64,000 nt of DNA from contig NZ_JRMH01000001.1 in the NCBI RefSeq assembly GCF_000803315.1, positions 1,736,001-1,800,000 of the forward strand. The letters are read 5' to 3'. Source of the DNA: Pectobacterium actinidiae. Its GTDB lineage: Bacteria; Pseudomonadota; Gammaproteobacteria; Enterobacterales; Enterobacteriaceae. Made by a program: the position numbers and the translations under genes. Of the stretch, positions 35,600 through 44,401 are shown one piece after another; within the stretch, counting starts at the first letter, position 1, and every line of letters starts with the position of its first letter. The notes under the pieces were generated by a model, which did not search any database, was not told the DNA's origin, and was given only the letters and a program-made list of their open reading frames with translations.

Positions 35600-38284
35600 C
35601 TATTCTGGCTGGTCGTCTTCCGGGCGATACTGAAGGACGTAGACGTTTATCTGTCGCCCATCAATACGCGGAGACTTACGCTGATAGCCGCGCCCGCTGG
35701 TGGGCGGGGTCAACATGCCCGCACCGCGCAGGATTTCGGCAAACTGTTTGGCGTTAAACCCTTTGGCAATTTCGCCCTCAAACGCGGCGGGGAAGGTGTA
35801 GAACACCATCGGTGAATCGTCGTGTTTGCCGCGGTCACGGTATCCGGCTAAATCCCGAATAGGCAGGCTGGCACTATCGTAAGGCAATGGCGCGAACCGG
35901 CTTAACCCACACGCATTCAGGAACGCTTCGCACTGTTCGATAATCTGCTGGTGTTCTTTGTTGCCGGTACCGAATTCACGCACCCAGGCATTGAAGCTGT
36001 GCTGTATCGCGTCGCGGCACGTTTGCTCATCCCAGCCAGTGATAACCTTACCCAGCGATAGCGCGGCCTCCATCACGGCAAAGCGTGCGGCCACGCGGTG
36101 AACCTGTTCGCCATAGTCAGATGGAATTAACCCACGCCAGCGCATTTCGGCGGCTCTCACGGCCTCGATAGCCTGTTGCGGGTGGTCGGCAAGGTACTTG
36201 ATCCATTCTCGACCGGCTGCGCCGTAGTGCTGCTGGTAGGCATCTTTCAGCGCATCGGCGTGTTGTTTGCCGTTGCTGTGTTCATGAAAGCGTATAGCCT
36301 TGCTTAACGGGATATTCAGCAGGCGTACCAGTTGCCCGGCTTTAGTCTTTCTGCCCACACTGGCAATGAAGGTTTCCAAATCCATTTCGCCGGTACTGAT
36401 CGCCACCGTGCGCCAGCGTTTTAAATCCCGGTTGCCGCCTTCTTTGGCTCCCTGTAGCTTGCCCACGCCGTTAAACAGGGCATAGGCGGCTTGTGCCACG
36501 CTCACCGGGTCAGCGCCTTGTCCCACTTCATCCAGTGGCATCAGGCCATCATTGTGGGCGGCGGCTTCGTTCGCCAGCCCCAGCGCAGTGCCGTACCACG
36601 TCAGGCGCAGTAAATCGGGGTTGCCGTACAGACTGGCGGAGACATTCGCTGCCGTGGTCTTACCGGCACTGGATTGCTCATAGAAATGGATACCGAACCC
36701 GTCCGAACCCGATAGCCCAATAAGCGGAGCGGATAACGCCGCCGCTATGCCGGTCATCATGGAATAGTTGCCGTCCACCAGCCGCGCAATGCTGTGACGC
36801 CAGCTTTCAGCGGTGCCTTTGACGGTGTAGCCCGCCGCCGCAGAGCTGCGACCGTTGAACAGTACCGGCCTGTCGGGTTGTCCGATAATTTCACCGTCGG
36901 GCATGATGTAGGCACCACACTGCCAGCCTGTGGCATGGGCGATATGCCAAATCTCATGCACGGCGCTGCGCTGGAGCCAGTCGGCCAGTATCGCCCTCAG
37001 GCTGTTTTTGGTGGTGACATTCACGCCGCCGTTTTTCAGCGTTCGCCAGCCTTCGCGTTCACCGATATCAGCCAGAGGAATAGCCTGCGTGGTATCCACG
37101 TTTGCGCCGATTGCCCGCCAGCGCAGTATCAGATACTGGTCTTTTTCATCCCGACCAATGCCCACCACGTTTAGTGCGGAGCATAGCCAGCTTTCGTTGT
37201 TGATCACCTCGCCGCTGTCTTTGTCTACTTTGGGCGTCAGCCAGAAAACGCCATCTTTGCGGCTCTCAACACGCGGCTTTAACGGGTCGTCACGTGTCGG
37301 TTTATCACCGCTAGGCACCGGATAGAGCGAATCGGCAAACGCCTGTGTCGCGGCGGTCAGTCCGTGTTGCTGGCGGTAATCGTCCCAGTCGGCTTTTTCG
37401 CTGGTGGGCGGTAGGGCTACCCAGCCGTTCACCTCACGGGCGGCTTTCTCTGCCCAGTCTTTCCCCGCGTTCGGCTTACCTGCCACGATGTCGTTATCCG
37501 CGGCAAAGATGATTTGCGCATTGGGATACAGAGCACGCATCGTCTTTGCGACCGGCACCATGTTGCCTGCATCGATAGCGGCGATGGTCAGCGCATCAGG
37601 GCGCATCAGGTGAGCACTTAACGCAGTCGCCAGTCCCTCACCAATAATCACCGTATCGGGCTGTTCTGAGGCATTAACAACGTGATATGCCCCACGTTTG
37701 GCGGAATCCGTCATCAGCCGCTTATTACCATCGGGTTTTATTGTCTGTGCGGCGATGGCGGCACCGTTCGCGTCCTGTAACACCAGCAGCAGGGAGCCAT
37801 CAGACAGCAGCGAATAAGAAAACCCGGTTAACCCTTTCCCAGCCAGATAAGCAGACTCCCCCGGCTGTGCCTGTGCAGTCAGCGTCGCCAGCCGTGCGGC
37901 AAAGCGCTGGGCTTTTTCGTCAACGGAAGAAGAACGCCCGTTATTTTCCGCTGGCGGTTCACTCTGGCGGGTGGGTTGTTCCCATGTTCGGGCATCGATA
38001 CCCAACACCTCCGCCACCAGTTGCGCCGCATCCATTGCGGCACACTGGCGAACGTTCATCACCAGCGCCAGCCCGTCACCGGCTTCCGGCTCACAGTGGC
38101 GGCAATGCCATGTCCCGCGCCCTTCCAGATTATCGAACTGAAAGCGATCGGTACCGCCACAGGCCGGGCAAGGGGTTAGCGTTGTTGGATGACGGGGAAC
38201 CTCGATCCCCAATTGAGAAAGCACATCAGGCCAGCGTCCACCAGCAGCGGCGGATACCTTGCGAATAAAATCGATATTACGCAT
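35600..38284 (-). CDS. P4 alpha-like primase-helicase
   Basis: This is 894 residues. A zinc ribbon (Cys39, Cys42, Cys61, Cys64) is followed by a Toprim domain with Glu216 in VIIGEGLATA and Asp263/Asp265 in FAADND. A DUF927-type helicase domain has Walker A QSSAGKTT at 537-544 and a PLDEVGQG segment near 583-590. This order matches the alpha proteins of P4-like satellites, which prime, unwind and recognise the origin. The C-terminal part should hold iteron recognition, but no motif for it is visible. Iteron cluster A lies immediately downstream. Confidence 0.9.
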   Translation of the reverse strand: MRNIDFIRKVSAAAGGRWPDVLSQLGIEVPRHPTTLTPCPACGGTDRFQFDNLEGRGTWHCRHCEPEAGDGLALVMNVRQCAAMDAAQLVAEVLGIDARTWEQPTRQSEPPAENNGRSSSVDEKAQRFAARLATLTAQAQPGESAYLAGKGLTGFSYSLLSDGSLLLVLQDANGAAIAAQTIKPDGNKRLMTDSAKRGAYHVVNASEQPDTVIIGEGLATALSAHLMRPDALTIAAIDAGNMVPVAKTMRALYPNAQIIFAADNDIVAGKPNAGKDWAEKAAREVNGWVALPPTSEKADWDDYRQQHGLTAATQAFADSLYPVPSGDKPTRDDPLKPRVESRKDGVFWLTPKVDKDSGEVINNESWLCSALNVVGIGRDEKDQYLILRWRAIGANVDTTQAIPLADIGEREGWRTLKNGGVNVTTKNSLRAILADWLQRSAVHEIWHIAHATGWQCGAYIMPDGEIIGQPDRPVLFNGRSSAAAGYTVKGTAESWRHSIARLVDGNYSMMTGIAAALSAPLIGLSGSDGFGIHFYEQSSAGKTTAANVSASLYGNPDLLRLTWYGTALGLANEAAAHNDGLMPLDEVGQGADPVSVAQAAYALFNGVGKLQGAKEGGNRDLKRWRTVAISTGEMDLETFIASVGRKTKAGQLVRLLNIPLSKAIRFHEHSNGKQHADALKDAYQQHYGAAGREWIKYLADHPQQAIEAVRAAEMRWRGLIPSDYGEQVHRVAARFAVMEAALSLGKVITGWDEQTCRDAIQHSFNAWVREFGTGNKEHQQIIEQCEAFLNACGLSRFAPLPYDSASLPIRDLAGYRDRGKHDDSPMVFYTFPAAFEGEIAKGFNAKQFAEILRGAGMLTPPTSGRGYQRKSPRIDGRQINVYVLQYRPEDDQPE

Positions 38285-38294
38285 TCACTCGCCC

Positions 38295-38927
38295 TCAGTG
38301 CGCCGTCAGTGTTGGGGGAACGCCACCCAGTTTGATGGTCTGTATGGCGCCGTCATGCAACTTTGCCATCACCCCGCGTCCGATATCGGTTAGCCCGTCA
38401 GCGGCAAAGTCAATCATGGCGACATAGAACGTCAGCGCGTGGCGTAATCCTTCCTCTTCGCCATAACACTCCACCAGCCCGCGCTCTACAGTGCTGGCGA
38501 TAGCAGAACGTTCGGCATGGGGATAAATAGGGATATCTCCGTATTTGCCGCGATACAGTACGGCGGTCGTCTGGCGTCCCTGCTCATCGAATACAGTGAT
38601 ATGGCCATTTGCCGCTTCCTGTTCAAGCACGAATTTCACCGAGACGAACCAGCGCCATAGAATCAATTGCTGCCTGTCACTGGGCTGGAAGTAACCCAGC
38701 ACAACGGCGTCAGTGAGTGCGCGGATCATGTGAATACCGGTTAATAAGGCATGGTCGTAAGCATCGCTATCCAGACGAGCAACGCCTTCATCAAAGGATA
38801 TCAGCAGCACCTCACTGCCTTGTGTGGCGGCGTTTTGAAGCGTAATACGGATACCTTCGGGCAGCGCCTCGATGTGGTCACTTGTGGATTGCGTCGCCAG
38901 CGTGGAAAAGGAAAGTATCCGGTTCAT
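38295..38927 (-). CDS. Hypothetical protein upstream of the primase
   Basis: This is 210 residues of mixed helix and strand, with QNAATQGSEVLLISFDEGVARLDSD-like N-terminus and conserved-looking FYVAMIDFAADGLTD near the end. No known fold is recognised. It overlaps the preceding gene by 4 bases and lies 10 bases before the primase start, so it belongs to the same translational chain. Confidence 0.65.
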   Translation of the reverse strand: MNRILSFSTLATQSTSDHIEALPEGIRITLQNAATQGSEVLLISFDEGVARLDSDAYDHALLTGIHMIRALTDAVVLGYFQPSDRQQLILWRWFVSVKFVLEQEAANGHITVFDEQGRQTTAVLYRGKYGDIPIYPHAERSAIASTVERGLVECYGEEEGLRHALTFYVAMIDFAADGLTDIGRGVMAKLHDGAIQTIKLGGVPPTLTAH

Positions 38928-39151
38928 TTTGTGCCTCCTGTCTTAATCGCACCCATATCTTCCGCCTTTTTCAGACAGGAAATGGCTTCGATAACCTGAT
39001 CCATCACGATAGCAACACGGATAGATTCACCCTCGCGGGCTTCGTCGTCCGGGATGAGGTTCAGCCACATATCAAGGATCTCTTGCGATTTTTTGACGTG
39101 GTGTAACGCTTCCTCAACCTGGCAACAAATCTCATAAACCTGTCTGCTCAT
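38924..39151 (-). CDS. Small helical protein of the satellite operon
   Basis: The 75-residue protein is predicted to be wholly helical (EICCQVEEALHHVKKSQEIL). It is acidic and overlaps its neighbours by 4 bases on each side. Function unknown. Confidence 0.6.
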   Translation of the reverse strand: MSRQVYEICCQVEEALHHVKKSQEILDMWLNLIPDDEAREGESIRVAIVMDQVIEAISCLKKAEDMGAIKTGGTK

Positions 39152-39357
39152 GCTGCCGCTCCTGTGTCTGGTGAAATCACCTGATAACCCGCACGGGTTG
39201 CCAGTTCCAGAAAGGTATCGAGTCCCGCCACCAGCTCATCATCGAATAGTCGGCGGTCGCTGGTGGCTCTGCCGTTCTTCACGTACACCAGCACGCGCCC
39301 TGTGAAATCAGGGGTAACTTGCAGCGTGGCGGTAATGGTTGGAGTCTGGTTAGGCAT
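39148..39357 (-). CDS. Small protein of the satellite operon
   Basis: This is 69 residues from the ATG at 39357. The first half is beta-rich (TITATLQVTPDFTGRVLVYV), the second half helical with RRLFDDELVAGL. It overlaps the preceding gene by 8 bases. No function is assigned. Confidence 0.6.
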   Translation of the reverse strand: MPNQTPTITATLQVTPDFTGRVLVYVKNGRATSDRRLFDDELVAGLDTFLELATRAGYQVISPDTGAAA

Positions 39358-39556
39358 GGCTACCCCCTTTAGAAACTTCACAGGCGTAATCATGAGCAAT
39401 ATCGATTAACTCAATGCCTACGCTACGGTGGCGCTCGGTGTTCATCAGAAACATGCCCGCATTCAGCAATCCGGCAATATTAGTGATCGCATCCTCGGCA
39501 TTCATCGCCATGCCTTTGAACGGGTTAGCGGCTGCGTTTTGCGCATTATTAGCCAC
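39350..39556 (-). CDS. Small protein of the satellite operon (GTG start)
   Basis: The start is a GTG at 39556 with GGAGGTG upstream; it overlaps the stop of the preceding gene. The 68 residues contain NPFKGMAMNAEDAITNIAGL and an ERHRSVGIELIDIAHDYA helix, a pattern seen in small proteins of P4-like islands. Function unknown. Confidence 0.6.
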   Translation of the reverse strand: MANNAQNAAANPFKGMAMNAEDAITNIAGLLNAGMFLMNTERHRSVGIELIDIAHDYACEVSKGGSHA

Positions 39557-39785
39557 GGGGCACCTCCGTTTTTTCAGGGGTATCACCTTCACGGCATCGG
39601 CTTTGCTTTTGTTGCTCATCCAGCAGCCATAAAGCAGGGTTGGCTGATAAATCACGGGCAAGCCCTAACGCCGTAGCCATATCGACTTCACTTAATCGTT
39701 CGTGAGTCTGTTCAAGTAACAGCAGTAGAACGCACAACTGATCGGCCTGCTGTGTTGCCTGAGACAACGTAGCGTCACGCAACAT
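39549..39785 (-). CDS. Small helical protein of the satellite operon
   Basis: The ATG at 39785 has a perfect GGAGG site. The 78 residues begin with a Leu-rich helix (QLCVLLLLLEQTHERLSEVD) and end in a charged Glu/Lys/Arg tail. It overlaps both neighbours by 8-11 bases. Function unknown. Confidence 0.6.
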   Translation of the reverse strand: MLRDATLSQATQQADQLCVLLLLLEQTHERLSEVDMATALGLARDLSANPALWLLDEQQKQSRCREGDTPEKTEVPRG

Positions 39786-39966
39786 GGGACACCTCCGCTT
39801 GTGCAGGTTCTTTCTGGCTGGTGCGGTACAGGTGATCGATACGCTCTTGCAGGACAAACAGCAGAATTTCACGCGCTTGAGGCTCATCGGTATTAACAGC
39901 GGCGTAGGCCAGTGCGCGGCATTGGTCGATAATTTCTTCCAGTTCTAACGGGGTGTTATCGAACAT
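39775..39966 (-). CDS. Small acidic protein of the satellite operon
   Basis: The ATG at 39966 has an AGGAG site 7 bases upstream. The 63 residues are helical (LELEEIIDQCRALAYAAVNT and QEARE-like repeats). It lies in the same frame as the Ash-type reading upstream, without an intervening stop, but has its own start signals. It overlaps the Icd-like gene by 11 bases. Confidence 0.6.
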   Translation of the reverse strand: MFDNTPLELEEIIDQCRALAYAAVNTDEPQAREILLFVLQERIDHLYRTSQKEPAQAEVSHVA

Positions 39967-40156
39967 GGCGCATCTCCTGAACGGGCAGGCGTCCAGCGAA
40001 AAAGCAGACATGATCACGAACCAATACGCGGCGGGCTTCATGCTCAGAAACAGCAGGGATATGGTGGATAACAGGGGTGATCGTCGCACCGTCACGACGA
40101 ACGGCGGCAATAAGCCAAACAAATTGCGGTTTTTGGGTAGGGGTAGTAGCCGACAT
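39956..40156 (-). CDS. Host cell division inhibitor Icd-like protein
   Basis: The 66-residue protein begins MSATTPTQKPQFVWLIAAVRRD and has EHEARRVLVRDHVCFFAGRLP. That is the pattern of Icd-like proteins, first known from phage P1 and common in P4-type islands. A perfect AGGAGG site lies 7 bases before the ATG. Icd of P1 blocks host cell division; activity here is inferred from similarity only. Confidence 0.75.
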   Translation of the reverse strand: MSATTPTQKPQFVWLIAAVRRDGATITPVIHHIPAVSEHEARRVLVRDHVCFFAGRLPVQEMRHVR

Positions 40157-40455
40157 GTAGCAGCCTCCTGTAACTGGGATGTAATCCCACCACCGGAAAC
40201 GCCAATTTCACTGGTGGTGAGCTGAACAGGGTTGGCGTAACCGGCGTTACAGGAAACCGGCGCGGATTGCTCCGCCCCCATCCAGCCCACCATTACTCTG
40301 TGAGCGCCGCGAATTATAACCGCAACGCTGAAAAAAGGGTGTGCAGATGTGAGGACACAAAAAAAGACGCTAGGCGCGTCATGTGTCGCCTGTAACATTA
40401 CCGGGACGCCAATCCCGGCACCAGATTTTGCTGGTGCCATATGACCATAGCCCAT
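40157..40455 (-). ncRNA. Structured leader, Ash-type reading frame; candidate immunity RNA
   Basis: A reading frame of the Ash family type (GYANPVQLTTSEIGVSGGG) crosses this region, but no ribosome binding site precedes its possible starts. The RNA has strong pairing options: a stem CACCACC/GGTGGTG (40188-40194 with 40213-40219) competes with pairing of 40193-40205 to 40232-40244 (11 of 13 bases). Mutually exclusive structures between an antirepressor gene and the Icd operon recall the CI immunity RNA region of P4. The Ash frame may still be translated. Confidence 0.4.
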
Positions 40456-40522
40456 ATTCGCCGCAAACGGCAAGCGGTTTTTGCGTACAGTGTGCGCAGT
40501 GTTGATTAACAGCATGGAAGCA

Positions 40523-41365
40523 TTACGCATGGTTCACCCCCAAACGTTTTGCCATCCAGCGTTGAGACAGTCGGGTTAACTCAGCCTTTCGTTGGTGATA
40601 ATCCTGCCCCAGTTCGATCAGCGTAATGTTGGTCTGTTCAAGGTAGGAAAGGTGTTCCAACTGATCCGCGCTCATGCTGTCGCGTGGCTCTCCTGCAATA
40701 CCATTAACCCGCGCCCAATCCTTTGCCGTTAGGCCACCCAATACCAGGCGAGCGATCATGTTGCTCTCGGTGGTGTAGTGGTGCGGTAGCGTTTTTTTGC
40801 CCAGTTCAGAGCGGGCGATTTCCAATGCGGCACACATCGGCTTGAAGTAATTCGCAGCGGTCAGACGAGCTTTTAGCTGACGGCGGAAACGTGCGGCCAC
40901 TTCCGGTACGCTATGCTGTAGCGCTTCTTCGCACTGAATGAAGTAACGACGAACGGCACGGCCTTGCTCGTTGCGCTCGACCATTGCCAATTCTTTTGCC
41001 ATGTTTAGTGACAACACATAATCCTTGCTGCGGCGATCACCACCCCTGCCTGTTTTCCATTTTTGGTCTGACAGGCTACTATCGATACATTGATTCACCA
41101 GAATGGGGGAATCAAAGGTCAAAAAATCAACATTATCGATAAAGTCATATTCTTCAATACGGCCTTTAATCCAGGTGGCAAAATCGCGCCCTACACCTAA
41201 CACAATATGTAATGCTTTGGCACTCACAATACTGGTTTCATTTCCCCCAATTCGACCAGAAATAACAGGGACGATCGCGGCAAAGTCATTACTGAAAATA
41301 TCGCTCTGGCTGTTTTCAGGGTGAGCGAATCCCTGACCGTTAAGGTCATTATTTTTTGATGTCAT
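40523..41365 (-). CDS. AntA/AntB-family antirepressor
   Basis: This is 280 residues. Residues 30-160 match the AntA/AntB antirepressor domain: IVSAKALHIVLGVGRDFATWIK, RIEEYDFIDNVDF, and YVLSLNMAKELAMVERNEQG, RRYFIQCEE. It has an internal insertion around residues 85-110 relative to typical members. The C-terminal 120 residues form a helical domain. In phages such proteins bind and inactivate repressors; here it probably promotes induction of the element. Confidence 0.85.
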   Translation of the reverse strand: MTSKNNDLNGQGFAHPENSQSDIFSNDFAAIVPVISGRIGGNETSIVSAKALHIVLGVGRDFATWIKGRIEEYDFIDNVDFLTFDSPILVNQCIDSSLSDQKWKTGRGGDRRSKDYVLSLNMAKELAMVERNEQGRAVRRYFIQCEEALQHSVPEVAARFRRQLKARLTAANYFKPMCAALEIARSELGKKTLPHHYTTESNMIARLVLGGLTAKDWARVNGIAGEPRDSMSADQLEHLSYLEQTNITLIELGQDYHQRKAELTRLSQRWMAKRLGVNHA

Positions 41366-41379
41366 AAAATCAGGCTCCG

Positions 41380-41826
41380 TTAGCTGGCGGCGTAATCCGG
41401 GTACAGGCTCAGGATATGGTTAATTTCTTGCTGGGTAATCGGCTGGTGGCCGTTAATATCGGCATTGTTATTTACCAGTCGAATGACACGGGAAATATCA
41501 TCACGCTTTGCAAACCGATAACGGTAGTGACTGCCGATCCCGTCTGCGTTTGGTTCATCAATACGCTCTAACTGAATATCAAGCAGGCGTTCTAATTCGG
41601 TAGCGTAATTCCGGCCAGAGGAAAGGCGGCAATGCCTGAGAATGTCATTCTCAGTAAACCCACCAGTACCGGAACGCAGCATGAAAACCCGTGCGCGATG
41701 CTTCTTAGGGACTGGCCTTATCCGCTCTGGCTGGCTATTATGTCCACCAGCAATATTAGTTTGCGCAGCAGGTTTTATTTGTTCAAGTTGACGCTCGGTA
41801 GCACGGGCGTTTTTCATTTGTGACAT
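41380..41826 (-). CDS. Hypothetical protein with winged-helix-like segment
   Basis: This is 148 residues. After a polar N-terminus, residues 45-110 have helix-strand spacing like a winged helix (GGFTENDILRHCRLSSGRNYA, then LERLLDIQLERID, HYRYRFAKRDD). It begins one base after the AlpA-like gene, so the two are probably coupled. Function unknown; a DNA-binding regulator is plausible. Confidence 0.6.
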   Translation of the reverse strand: MSQMKNARATERQLEQIKPAAQTNIAGGHNSQPERIRPVPKKHRARVFMLRSGTGGFTENDILRHCRLSSGRNYATELERLLDIQLERIDEPNADGIGSHYRYRFAKRDDISRVIRLVNNNADINGHQPITQQEINHILSLYPDYAAS

Positions 41827-41827
41827 A

Positions 41828-42058
41828 TCATGCCCCCGTCATCTGATCGCGTTCTGCAATACGTTGATTCAACCAGGCATTAACTTCATCCTCAAACCAG
41901 CCAACGCGACGCATACCAATACGGAAGCCTTTGGGAAACTCTCCAGCGTTTATCATGTCCTGAAATGCGCTATCAGATTTAAGACGCAGAATCGCCTTAA
42001 CTTCTTTTTTCAGTAGGATTTTTCTTTCTGCTGGTGCCATGCGATAAATCTCCATCAA
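41828..42058 (-). CDS. AlpA-family excisionase/transcriptional regulator
   Basis: This is 76 residues with a MerR/AlpA winged helix: LLKKEVKAILRLKSDSAFQD, then FPKGFRIGMRRVGWFEDEV and AWLNQRI. AlpA-type proteins activate integrase genes or act as directionality factors in P4-like elements. A strong dyad lies just upstream at 42112-42157. Confidence 0.85.
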   Translation of the reverse strand: MMEIYRMAPAERKILLKKEVKAILRLKSDSAFQDMINAGEFPKGFRIGMRRVGWFEDEVNAWLNQRIAERDQMTGA

Positions 42059-42111
42059 TACCGGAGGATTCCGGCGTTGTGGGGATATTGACTGGATTGA
42101 TAAATTTAAGG

Positions 42112-42157
42112 AAGAGTGGCTTTTTTCATTAGAGCGTTAATGAAAAAATTCACTCTT
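42112..42157. other. Long imperfect hairpin between AlpA gene and the next gene
   Basis: An 11-bp perfect stem TTTTTTCATTA/TAATGAAAAAA (42121-42131 with 42138-42148), extended by AAGAGTG/CACTCTT after a 2-base internal loop, surrounds a 6-base loop. It could end the 265-residue protein gene on the minus strand or regulate alpA. Confidence 0.5.
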
Positions 42158-42169
42158 AATGAAAAGGGG

Positions 42170-42967
42170 TTATTTTTCCGACCTTTTACCTAATAAAGAA
42201 GCTTCGCCACTGTCACACCAACGCGATGTAGTTGCTGGGCTATGTCTTATGGAATAGCCATGTTTCTCTGCTATCGCATCAAGGTTGCTAGCTACTGCTG
42301 ATGGTGAACTAACATTGATGCCCGCATCTTTCAGAAGTAGTACCAATGCCATCTTTAAGCTGGCGGATTCTCTTTCTGAGTTTTTTTGAAGTGAATTAAT
42401 TGTTGATGGCTTATGATGAATAATTCCGTGAATTCGTTCGAGTTCTGCGCCTGTAAGTAATAAATCACTTTCTTTAGAAATTGGGGGCTTTGGGATTGTC
42501 ACGCAAAGATCTTTTACCCATTCGTGGCAACTCACTGGAAATAATAATCTAGGTGTTACGCTACGGCTTATTTCCGGCACAGTCCACAGTCCACACAAAA
42601 TAGCTTGAGTATTAAAATATCCATTATGGGGGCCAGCAAATGATTTTGATCCAGAATAAATCTCGGTCTTAATCGTGGTTTCTTCTAGGGATTCAGGAAT
42701 AAAATTGGCTATAGATTCGCCAAGCCCTAAATCTAACTCGCGGCGTTCATTGAAAGCTTCTATAAATTCTTTGCTCGGAGTATCAACACGAAATCGTACC
42801 ACTCCAACAACTGGTCCCCATGGAATGTTGACACAAAGCCGAATGATTCCTTGTTCACTCCAATGCCAAATATCATCAATCTCGCAACCAAGTAGTTTCG
42901 CCGCACGTCCAATTGACAAATATTCAAGAGGTAAAATTTTGTTTTCCTGCCAAATAGTTTTTGTCAT
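42170..42967 (-). CDS. Hypothetical protein with N-terminal HTH-like segment
   Basis: This is 265 residues. Near the start EYLSIGRAAKLLGCEIDDIW resembles a MerR-type or excisionase helix-turn-helix. The middle is beta-rich with GPVVGVVRFRVDTP. The C-terminal part includes a helical region and a KHGYSIRHSPATTSRWCDSG segment that resembles a second DNA-binding helix. It is AT-rich and lies between int and alpA. No family is recognised. Confidence 0.6.
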   Translation of the reverse strand: MTKTIWQENKILPLEYLSIGRAAKLLGCEIDDIWHWSEQGIIRLCVNIPWGPVVGVVRFRVDTPSKEFIEAFNERRELDLGLGESIANFIPESLEETTIKTEIYSGSKSFAGPHNGYFNTQAILCGLWTVPEISRSVTPRLLFPVSCHEWVKDLCVTIPKPPISKESDLLLTGAELERIHGIIHHKPSTINSLQKNSERESASLKMALVLLLKDAGINVSSPSAVASNLDAIAEKHGYSIRHSPATTSRWCDSGEASLLGKRSEK

Positions 42968-43129
42968 TTATTTTCTCCTCTTGCTGCTATGAAAACCAAT
43001 ACTCACCTTGTGACGAATTTGGAACTACCCTAGACGCGGCTTTATTCGGTTTCTATCGGTTATCACCGGAGCGCACATAATAACGTCATTTTTTCTACTT
43101 GGGGGTGATTTTTACTGTAATTTTATCCA

Positions 43130-44383
43130 CTATTCCCCAACCACCCGTAAACCGCGTACCCCTTCAGATGCTAACGTCTTGCCAGTAGCAGCGCTTTCCA
43201 CAAACTCGCCCCACCAGCACATCAATACCTTGCGCTGTTCCAGATAGGTGGAACGGTTATAGGCGCGGCGTACTTCGTTGGCGTCTACGTGAGCTAGGGC
43301 GGCTTCGATCACGTCTGGCGAGAAGCCTTCTTCATTGGCTGCTGTACTAAATATGGCGCGTAGGCCGTGAGATACCAGTACGCCTTTGTAACCCATACGG
43401 CGCAGTGCGGCGTTAGCGGTCTGGCTGTTCATCGGCTGCTTAGGGTCTTTACTGGAAGGAAACAGGTATTCCCGGTGGCCGCTGATAGGCTTCATGGCGT
43501 CCAGAATAGCTAATGCCTGCGGGGGGAGGGGAATAACATGCTCACGGCGCATCTTCATGCGGCCAGCGGGGATCGTCCAGGTGTTATCTGTAAAATTTAT
43601 CTCGCTCCAGCGGGTTTCAGCGGCTTCGGCGGGGCGGGTAACGGTGAGTAACTGCCATTCAATCAATAAACGGGTCTGTAACTCAATGCTGGCGACCGAT
43701 AGCGTTTTCATCAAGCCAGGTAATGCCTCTGGCCGAATGGTCGGCATATGAGTTTTCACCGGCGTCTGAAATGCTTTGCGGATCTTGGCGGCAGGATTCG
43801 CAGGAATTAGCCCGGAGTTAACCGCATAATCCATCACCTCGTTAATTCGCTGACTTACCCGTTTGACGGTTTCCAGTTTGCCACTGGCCTGTATCGGTTC
43901 CAGTGCGGTGATGAAGTGACGAGCGGTAAGCTGTGTGATCGGTAAGGTTCCGATGAACGGGAACACGTATTTTTCCAACGAACGCCAGATATCTTTAATG
44001 GTGTTCTCGGCCAGTGGTTGTGATTTCTTTACTTCGTACCAATCAGCGGAGACTTTCTGGAAAGTGTTGCCTTTGGTCATTTCATCTCGTAGACGTTCAT
44101 TTTCACGATTGGCGAGAGGATCGATACCATTCGCCAATAGCTGGCGTGTTTCATCTCTCATGCGTCGAGCATCCGCAAGAGAAACAGTAGGGTAGGCACC
44201 AAATGCCATCATAGCGCGTTTTTTGGTGGTGGGTTTGTAGTAGCGAAAACGCCAGAGCTTTGCATTGCTGGTGGGTTTAATCAGTAGCTCTAGTCCGTCA
44301 CCATCGTAAAGCACTACTGGCTTGTCGTCCGCTTTAGCTGCTTTAACTTCAGTATTGGTTAATGGTCTGGTTTGTCGTGCCAT
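43130..44383 (-). CDS. P4-family tyrosine integrase
   Basis: The ATG at 44383 (GGGGA upstream) gives 417 residues. Residues 1-90 are the DUF4102 arm-binding domain and 105-200 the core-binding domain. The catalytic domain has Arg250, His339, Arg342, His365 and probable nucleophile Tyr375 in VRRAYNRSTY. It is intact and lies next to tRNA-Pro, with an array of arm-like sites at 44402-44460. It would integrate the element at the tRNA 3' end. Confidence 0.95.
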   Translation of the reverse strand: MARQTRPLTNTEVKAAKADDKPVVLYDGDGLELLIKPTSNAKLWRFRYYKPTTKKRAMMAFGAYPTVSLADARRMRDETRQLLANGIDPLANRENERLRDEMTKGNTFQKVSADWYEVKKSQPLAENTIKDIWRSLEKYVFPFIGTLPITQLTARHFITALEPIQASGKLETVKRVSQRINEVMDYAVNSGLIPANPAAKIRKAFQTPVKTHMPTIRPEALPGLMKTLSVASIELQTRLLIEWQLLTVTRPAEAAETRWSEINFTDNTWTIPAGRMKMRREHVIPLPPQALAILDAMKPISGHREYLFPSSKDPKQPMNSQTANAALRRMGYKGVLVSHGLRAIFSTAANEEGFSPDVIEAALAHVDANEVRRAYNRSTYLEQRKVLMCWWGEFVESAATGKTLASEGVRGLRVVGE

Positions 44384-44401
44384 GATTAATCCCCACAATC
44401 C

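Noticed and set aside
37687..38268. 193-codon plus-strand frame antisense to the primase
   Set aside because: Pro/Arg/His-rich shadow with no ribosome binding site; the primase zinc ribbon is on the other strand.
39775..40530. Single 251-codon Ash-type gene
   Set aside because: It would overlap the Icd-like gene completely; the internal start at 39966 has a good ribosome binding site and the upstream starts do not, so it was split into a leader and a small gene.
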